This document shows positions 57,431-64,000 of a stretch of 64,000 bases of DNA, in pieces. Source of the stretch: Gnetum montanum (Eukaryota; Streptophyta; Gnetopsida; Gnetales; Gnetaceae); the NCBI GenBank assembly GCA_015680685.1, contig MNCI01011880.1:66940-130939 (forward strand). The letters are read 5' to 3'. The position numbers were made by a program, and so were the translations under genes. Every line of letters starts with the position of its first letter. Within the stretch, counting starts at the first letter, position 1. Under the pieces are notes generated by a model. That model was not told the DNA's origin. It searched no databases and saw only the letters and a list, made by a program, of their open reading frames with translations.

Positions 57431-59619
57431 TGGTGCAATGTCACCCTATTCACCACCACCATCCGATGATCCTACACAAGGGCCACCATCAATCATTCCT
57501 CCAATTCCAAACCCAAGTAATGAATCTATAAGCTTGGGGAGATCAACAAATCCATGCATACCATATCATGATTGAGGGTGCACTCATGGGCTAGATATCC
57601 ATAACATTAACACACCTCATACCCTGATCCACCATAAATTTACTAATTAAGTGTGTGATCAACAATTTATCTACCTAGCCACTGCAATACCAATGAACAT
57701 TTAATGGCTTGGGCATGAACAGTTCCCAATGTTCTACACATGCATGGATCCTATCTATCCGCTTATTAATCCTTGTCATGGACAAATGTTTAGTTGTGGG
57801 GGTTACCCCCCATTCTAGTCTTTAAGATTCTTAAGTGTTTTTTATCTTTTTATTTTAAAATTTTTTGTCATTTTCCTATTTCTAGATACAATTTTTCCTA
57901 TTTCTTCCAATTTTTCATATTTTTTGTTTTCATTTTCTTTGTTATGTAATCTTGCTTATGAATAAAATGATCATGTTGCCCATTAACATGAGGTTTTCTC
58001 TATGTTGTCAAGTCATAAAGGACTGATTATTCGAATATTGAGACCACGTCATCCATCCACTCATTCCATTAATAAGAGGTTCTTGCTCTAGTTATAATGA
58101 TATTCTTTTTCATTATCCAACCTAAAAATAAATTCATAATCATTGTGTCTAGGCAAAAGAGTGTAAAACCAAGGTGGAATGTAAGGGATGTGACATCAAG
58201 GAGATTTGTGAATTCTCCTTGGCCAATTCTGTATGTTTTATCATGTTGTTGAGGTTGTAATTATATCCTTGTAGATCTAACAAAACATGGGAGTACGAGT
58301 ACCATTAAGGACATTGAATAAATTTTGTGGGTCCCACTGGAAAGACATGTACCCATTCCTAAAGGTTGGTGGCCTCTTAGAACTTCCATAAAAAGAAAAG
58401 GGTGTGCCATAAATAAGCTTCTCCCTTGAACAAAATACTAAGTGATGTTACTCCTTGCAACTATGATAGTCTTATGATTGTCCACCGATGTGCTAAAACA
58501 ATGTGATGTCACTGAAATGTGGTTTGAACTTGGTTTAAATCCTGAAAATAAGGATGCATGATTATTTAACCATTAATAACACATAAGAATTCATTATTCC
58601 TATGGTAAGACACCTCATGTCCCAATTTCTGTAATCCTTTCTACCAGCCATCTCATCTTGCTATCCATTTGATCCTAACTTGTTGTTTTGTGTAACATAG
58701 AGTTATTATCTCAAATTGGTGGTTTTAACATGTGTGTTTTGTTGCATAGGTATCCATTGCATTCAACCCCTTTAGTGCCTATGGAAATTTTTAGGTGTGG
58801 TTACACAAGGGCATCATAGATTGGAGCCTATTTTGAGGGGGACCCACTTATGTAACTTTTGTAACTTAGACTTATTTAACACAACCACATCATTCTTAAT
58901 CTTCCAAGTGCTTAATTGTTATAGTTTGTTATTTCCCCTCTCATGTAACTTGGTTTACCCACAACCTTGATTTCAATGTTCTTTTTCTTGCTTCTTCCAA
59001 AGCTTTTCACATCGACAACTTCACCTTCTCATCCTTTGGTTGCCTCAAACTAATTTTCCACTTACCCTAGAATTATGGACCTAACCTTAAATCTTCCAAA
59101 CAATCATAGAGCTTTATTTTTCATGCTTAATTGCCCCATTTAATGGATACTCTTGGACCTCACTATCAGGTGGGACATGATGTCAAATACCCAATATTGG
59201 GTACCTGAGATCGATTCGCACAAAACCTATCTATATGACCCCTGTAGTACCCAAACTTCATTCTACACCTATGTAGCTAGGGGAAGTGCCATCCTAATGG
59301 GCAAATATACAACCAACCTTCCCTAGCTATATTGTATAGAGATCCAAATATAGTTCAAGGAGGAAAAGGTAGGAAAGCTAATGCTTTTATTCCCTTGCCT
59401 AATCAGAAAGCTATGTAAACATGCTAGAATCCTAGAGCACATAAACGATGTTTCCCAAAAGTCTTAGAATCCTTCCTTTTTAGAGTTGCTCAAACCTATT
59501 GCACCAAGGAAAGACCTTGGTAAAGAACAAAAACTAGAGAAGGAAGTTGAACCATAAAAAGAAGTAGAATGAGAGCCTGAATAGTGCCCTAAAACACAAG
59601 CTCCACCACTGCTACTATT
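57431..59619 (+). other. E4 internal noncoding region
   Basis: No ORF of note. A GTGGGGGTTACCCCCC hairpin-like string lies near 57797-57812, followed by T-rich sequence. Part (58290-58390) resembles the E1 3' noncoding region near 4150-4210. Protease and pol would be expected here but no motif of either is found. Confidence 0.6.
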
Positions 59620-61270
59620 GTAAGATTATAGACCCTCAATGAGCTACCTGCAAAAATTACTGGGACACTCAGCTATGGAAGTAGGAAATAATTAAGCCTT
59701 TTCAAAGTTTTGGATGAGGTGTAGCCCACTATTTTAGTCGATTCAACAAGATGGTAGATCTCACTACAATTAGCAGGAGAATCTTAGTGGGCCAAACAAA
59801 TATATGGTAATGTAGCATCATGATGCAATAGGCATAGTCAAAGTGATTATAAATCACATTAAAGAATCATTAAATATGCTTGTTGTACCCCTAGTAGATC
59901 TAACTAGGACTAGAGATGCACAAATGCTTACTGGGACTTCAATGACTCCTATGACACATGAGGATGTATTAGATCGATTGTTGTTGATAGGGCAAGTGAT
60001 GACCACCTTATTTGACATCCCCAGTGATGTCACTATAGTACAAATAGACCTCATCACCACTAAAGGAAAACTAGTCATGGAAGAGACTAGGGTGAATGAT
60101 GAAGAAGTAGAAGTTCAATGGTTACAATAAGAGATGGCCACCCTAAGAGTTGAAAGATGGGATCTTGCTTAATTTATTGTACTTAACCAAGTAGAGTAAT
60201 TTAAAATAGAGTAAATGATCAAGTTGATTAAATAAAATAAAGTTGTTAAGCAAGAAAAAGAGACGGCGGTCTAGAATGCCTCTACTACTAATGCACAATC
60301 CCATGCTTACAAAAAGGCATTAACTACCACTTAGGAGGAGAGTAAATAGCTTTCTACAGGAAACTCAAGGTTGTTCACCATTCAACAACAAAAGAATATT
60401 TAGGAGAAAGAATCCATCAGTTAAGAAAATAAATGATGAGGATCAAGTAGGATATCAATATATTGTCCAAGGAAAATAGAACCCTCTCAATGAATGAGGT
60501 CCACGCTATTCAACAAAAGTTAGTAATTGAAATCAGCACATGGAAAAATGAGGCCAAGAAACATGAAAAGATAAAGGAACACTTTCGTGACCAAGTAGGC
60601 ATGTATAAGCAAATAAATGAAAAAGAGATCCAGATGGCTAAAGCCAATATTGCAACCATGTCAGCATGAAATCCTGATTAGCAATCCATCTTGGATAGTT
60701 ATGCTTTGATTCATTAGGTGGAAGAGAAAAATAAAGACCTAAAGATTGAGGATCTAAAAGAGTACATGGCATTGGCTAACCTCAGATATGTCAACCTTGC
60801 CATGTTAATAGTAAGCTAGCCTAGAAGTGAGCTAGAGAAGTAGGTAGCAACCAATTATACATTATATGAAAAAGAGTTTGCAGATAAAAAAGATGCTTTG
60901 CAAAAGCTCTATGTGGCAAGCTCAAAATTAAAGGTGGTTAAAGCTAGCTACCATAGATAGGAGGATGTTGCCTTAGACCTAACTAGGAGATTAATAGATT
61001 ATCAAGAATTAAGAGAAAAAGCTAAGGCCTTTGAGGAAGAATGATAGAAGTTTGCAACTTGGTATGTGAATGCCAATAAGATGTTCTTGCAACTTCCATG
61101 TCCTTGGGACACATTGATGCCAGCACACATCAGTTTAGTAGTCTGGATGGTACATGACCTAAGGATAGAAGAGGAGAAGTTGCAGGCATTGCTTGATCAC
61201 TACTAATTTCATAAGCCTAGTGACCAAGGGAAGCATCCGATAGAAGAGCCACCATCACCAAGAACTACAT
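59620..61270 (+). pseudogene. E4 3' ORF of unknown function, coiled-coil
   Basis: A single reading can be followed through several stops. Two parts stay open: 59843-60130 (MLVVPLVDLTRTRDA, MTPMTHEDVLDRLLL, MTTLFDIPSDVTIV) and 60463-60669 (MNEVHAIQQKLVIEIS, KNEAKKHEKIKEHF). Further on: KNKDLKIEDLKEYMALANL, KEFADKKDALQKLYVASSKL, RRLIDYQELREKAKAFEEE, and an ordered end with MFLQLPCPWDTLMPAHISLV and LRIEEEKLQALLDHY. Lys/Glu heptad-like spacing suggests ~350 residues of coiled coil and a C-terminal globular cap. It occupies the env position of Athila elements but shows no signal peptide or membrane segment. No family recognised. Confidence 0.6.
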
Positions 61271-61458
61271 GAGCTTCCCCAATTTTGTGTCCTTTAGTAT
61301 TGTGTTCCATTTTTGTACTACACCACTATGGCATGTATAAGTCCATTTGATTAATTTGTTTGATGTTTAAGTTTATCAATAATTCGATACCTTTCCAATA
61401 TTTTGTAAAGAACTTGTTCCTCATTTTTTTTAACTCAAGGATAAGTTTTCATTCAATC

Positions 61459-61467
61459 ATGGGGGTA
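61459..61467 (+). promoter_or_regulatory. E4 polypurine tract
   Basis: ATGGGGGTA abutting the 3' LTR start TGATGAGTCATG. Confidence 0.88.
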
Positions 61468-62359
61468 TGATGAGTCATGAATTGGTTACCCCTAATATCA
61501 AATATCTGATATTGAGGCTCCAATATCAGATATGTGATATTAGGTCCTAAGAAATGATGTCAGATATATGATATCACCTCTTCTATGCTAGCTTATAAAT
61601 ACCATACTTGGATGCATGGTTGAGATATAGAAATAATAGTTTTAGTTCTCAATTTTTTAGTAGTCATTTTTAGATTTCTACATTCAAGTTTTCTTATTCC
61701 CAGAGCATGCCTACAATGTGATGTTTGTAATCATACGACACATTTGTTTGAGTGTGACATACTTAGACATGTTACATGACTGGAAATAAAGATTGAGAAT
61801 ACATCCATCATTGCCACATTCACTTAGATTTATTATTACTTTAATTATTTAATTATTTACTATTTTATTTAGTTAATGTTTCCATTTATTGTTATTTACT
61901 ATTCTTGTTATTAAGTGGAATGAGTATGACTTAATCACAAGTGCTTAAGTATAAGTGCATGGAAAATCCAATAGTGTATAGTTTAGCACACCCAGTGATG
62001 TATGCTTGGTAATCCAAGTAGTAGTTACATGAAGTCCAAGGTGTATACAAACAATTAGGAATTGATACTTATCGCACATAGGTGAGTTTAGGTTTTACTT
62101 TCCATTGTTCACTAGCTTAATTAATTTATATTTTTATTGTAATAGGAGAAACATAGGATTAGATAACATCATATGCCTCACTTTGGACTAAACCATACAT
62201 GATGAAGCTACCACTAGTCCAAGTGGGAAGACAATGAATTACAATTGAAACATAATGATCTAGATGCTACAAATAGTCCCATCCACTAAATTTGATTGGA
62301 TCATGTGTGAATGCTTGTAATTTCTATGGTTAAACATAGGGGTACCTCACTACTCATCA
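61468..62359 (+). repeat. E4 3' LTR
   Basis: 892 bp, TGATGAGTCATG...CTACTCATCA. It carries an extra ATCAGATAT-type repeat in U3 compared with the 5' copy. TATAAATA at 61594-61601. Followed by the ATCAT duplication. Confidence 0.9.
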
Positions 62360-62364
62360 ATCAT

Positions 62365-62850
62365 CTTCTTAATATACCTAAAGAAATGTACTTCACACTC
62401 TTACAAGGACACCTCCATAGATTAAGTGTCAAAATACTTAACATGTCGACGTAAATGGTCTTTGCATCCATATAGCCTTCAATGTATCAATAATTATGAA
62501 ATGAAGGGGCATGAAATGTCCAATCAAATACAAACTTATCCTAGCACACATGAACCAAGAATATGGGAATAATGAAAAAGTATGGCTTTAATGTTGAAAA
62601 ACATCTAAGCATTGATTGCTAGAAAAATAACTAAGTATAAATTACTAAAAAATAAATGAAGTATGGAATGGACTATGAGCAATAAAATAAAAACTAAGTA
62701 AAAGAGCATAAAATATTAAAATATTAAGACTATGATATGGGAGGAATAGTCTTGATCCCTTCCTAAATAATAAATTATTTTGTTAATGAGAAATAAAGTG
62801 TTTGCCTCCTAAAGAGGGCTAAAACTAGAAGCATTGATGAAAAATGTAAG
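62365..62850. other. Unassigned AT-rich sequence
   Basis: Lies between E4 and the next LTR; no ORF, repeat or transposon end recognised. Confidence 0.6.
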
Positions 62851-63517
62851 TGATGAGTAGCGAGGTACCCCTACACCCAACCTTATGAATCATAGAGCTT
62901 TCATGCACGATCTGGTCGAATTCCATGGACTTTGTAGTTTTTGCTGCACTAGTCTTCTAGGTAGTGAACCTTCCTTTAAGGTTATTTGTTGTCTTTCCAA
63001 TTACACTTATGACATATATTGGTGTGGTTAAGTGTAATTAAGGCATCTAATTTTTATCATTTTGTATTTTATAGTTTTGGTATTTAAAGGAAGATAAAAG
63101 TGGTTCGATTAACTAATTTAATTTAACTAATTAACTAGCATCTAAGCAGTCCTAACATAAGCATCTAGTCCCACCTTCCACACATGTCCCAAACCCACAT
63201 ATCCAAAGTACTACACTACTGGGTGTACCAAGCACTAACATTGTTGGGATTACTAAGCAAATACATGCTAAGATCAAAGTGATCGTACTTATGTGTTTAA
63301 TCTATCTAGCTTATATTACTTAATTACTTCATTAGCTTTATTACTAGAAAACATTTAATAAATAATTAAAAATATTAAATGCATAAATAAAATATTTAAT
63401 CTATCCATAATGTTGCAAGGTATATCAAAAATCTTATCTTTATTGTTGCACCAACTATCATGCTCAGGTGCAACAATGCTCAAATAAAGATCTGTATACT
63501 CAATGACTCCTACTGTG
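62851..63517 (-). repeat. LTR of a further family member, R-U5 part
   Basis: Starts TGATGAGTAGCGAGGTACCC (LTR end on the minus strand) and runs through U5 to the R motif CAATGACTCCTACTGTG, where an N at 63518 stops it. No primer-site complement lies to its left, so in this orientation it is the outer end of a 3' LTR or a solo LTR. Confidence 0.8.
63454..63517. repeat. Left arm of perfect 64-bp inverted repeat
   Basis: Exact reverse complement of 63937-64000, ending at the N at 63518; the repeat may extend beyond the window. Confidence 0.9.
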
Positions 63518-63518
63518 N

Positions 63519-63706
63519 ATCATGTCATGGTCTTTTATTTTGTGTCATGAACACTATCATTTTTATAATGTGTTGATCTACATAGTTAGGTATTCTGTTT
63601 TTGTCAAGTTAGTCTATTTTGTTTGTGAAAGGTCACTCAATATTCCCATACCTTTTCAATTTTGTAAAAGAACTCAAGGATGAGTTTTTATTCAGTTGTG
63701 GGGATA
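63519..63706 (+). other. 3' noncoding region and polypurine tract of an LTR element
   Basis: ATGAGTTTTTATTCAGTTGTGG resembles the sequence before the E1 and E4 polypurine tracts; the tract itself reads GTGGGGATA (63698-63706). Confidence 0.7.
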
Positions 63707-64000
63707 TGATGAGTTATATTTCTTGGCTATGTTGATGAGGCCTTATGGACTAGGCCTCATCGATAAGGCCCCGTTGATACATCATATCATGCATCAAAGA
63801 AGCCCCATCGACATAGTGTTTACGTTTTATGTATAAAAATGTACCTACCAAGTGCATTTATGATAATTGGAGTTCAATAGTAGTGAAGCTCTTGTAGTTT
63901 TTTCTTTTGAGAGTTAGAATATTTCTCCCAAGTGTTCACAGTAGGAGTCATTGAGTATACAGATCTTTATTTGAGCATTGTTGCACCTGAGCATGATAGT
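63707..64000 (+). repeat. LTR U3-R part, running off the window
   Basis: Begins TGATGAGTTATA. U3 contains GATGAGGCCTTATG and GCCTCATCGATAAGGCC, an imperfect palindrome (~63735-63770). TATAAAAA box at 63832-63839; R has GTAGTGAAGCTCTTG and AGTAGGAGTC. Its last 64 bases reverse-complement 63454-63517, so it and 62851-63517 are probably two parts of one LTR placed head to head. Confidence 0.8.

Larger units (their letters stand above)
47081..62359 (+). mobile_element. Pol-less LTR retrotransposon E4 with 3' coiled-coil ORF
   Basis: LTRs at 47081-47935 and 61468-62359, primer site at 47937, polypurine tract ATGGGGGTA at 61459, and perfect duplications ATCAT (47076-47080, 62360-62364) define it. 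E3 is nested inside. Excluding E3 and one copy of the 220-bp duplication, it is ~8.0 kb. Gag relics lie at 48130-48732 and 56008-57430; a noncoding stretch follows; an ORF with coiled-coil character fills 59620-61270. No RT, RNase H or integrase motif is visible. Numerous stops show age. Confidence 0.87.

Overview
The window comes from a large, repeat-rich land-plant nuclear genome. A gymnosperm would fit (old, nested, decayed Ty3 elements and no compact genes), but the sequence does not prove it. Almost everything with an identity is transposon-derived. I found no intact protein-coding gene and no rRNA, CRISPR or organellar segment. Single Ns and one 86-base N run mark assembly joins, and at least two joins look mis-oriented.

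Layout. (1) 1-5961: the 3' part of an Athila-like Ty3 element, E1 (protease end, RT, RNase H, integrase, 2-kb noncoding tail, 3' LTR cut by a gap). (2) 6048-16340: a tandemly duplicated low-copy block (copies A and B) with short tandem repeats. Copy A carries a solo LTR with perfect CATAG target duplications and a non-autonomous hAT element with 8-bp TACCAAAC duplications. Copy B ends at a second, inverted copy of that hAT element. (3) 18138-20930: a decayed hAT transposase gene with recognisable introns. (4) 21097-41906: a minus-strand Tat-type Ty3 element, T1, whose order is PR - archaeal-type RNase H - RT - degenerate RNase H - integrase. Its integrase is split by E2 (23197-32790, minus), and E2 is split by a young deleted copia element (26015-28679, plus, TSD GTTAG). 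(5) 43089-44689: a CpG-rich solo LTR (TSD ACAAC) with an 80-bp tandem repeat and a series of hairpins upstream of its TATA box. (6) 47081-62359: LTR element E4 (plus, TSD ATCAT), which has gag but no visible pol and a coiled-coil ORF near its 3' end. It is interrupted by E3 (48733-55787, minus), and E3 is flanked by an unusual ~220-bp direct duplication of E4 sequence. (7) 62851-64000: two LTR pieces of one family, head to head around an N.

How the pieces relate. E1, E2, E3 and the solo LTR at 7689 share LTR ends (TGATGAG...CTCATCA) and U3 clusters of GATATC palindromes. E1, E2 and E3 also share the ATGGGGGTA polypurine tract and a conserved ~2-kb 3' noncoding region. E2 and E3 have long gag regions and a protease remnant but both lack RT, RNase H and integrase. 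They look like one gag-only subfamily that would need pol from an E1-like partner. E4 is a related pol-less element with its own LTR type.

The points most worth following are the domain order of T1, the shared pol deletion of E2/E3, the 3' coiled-coil ORF of E4, the hairpin-bearing solo LTR, the 220-bp duplication around E3, and the two likely inverted contigs. Percent differences quoted are counts by eye, not computed alignments.
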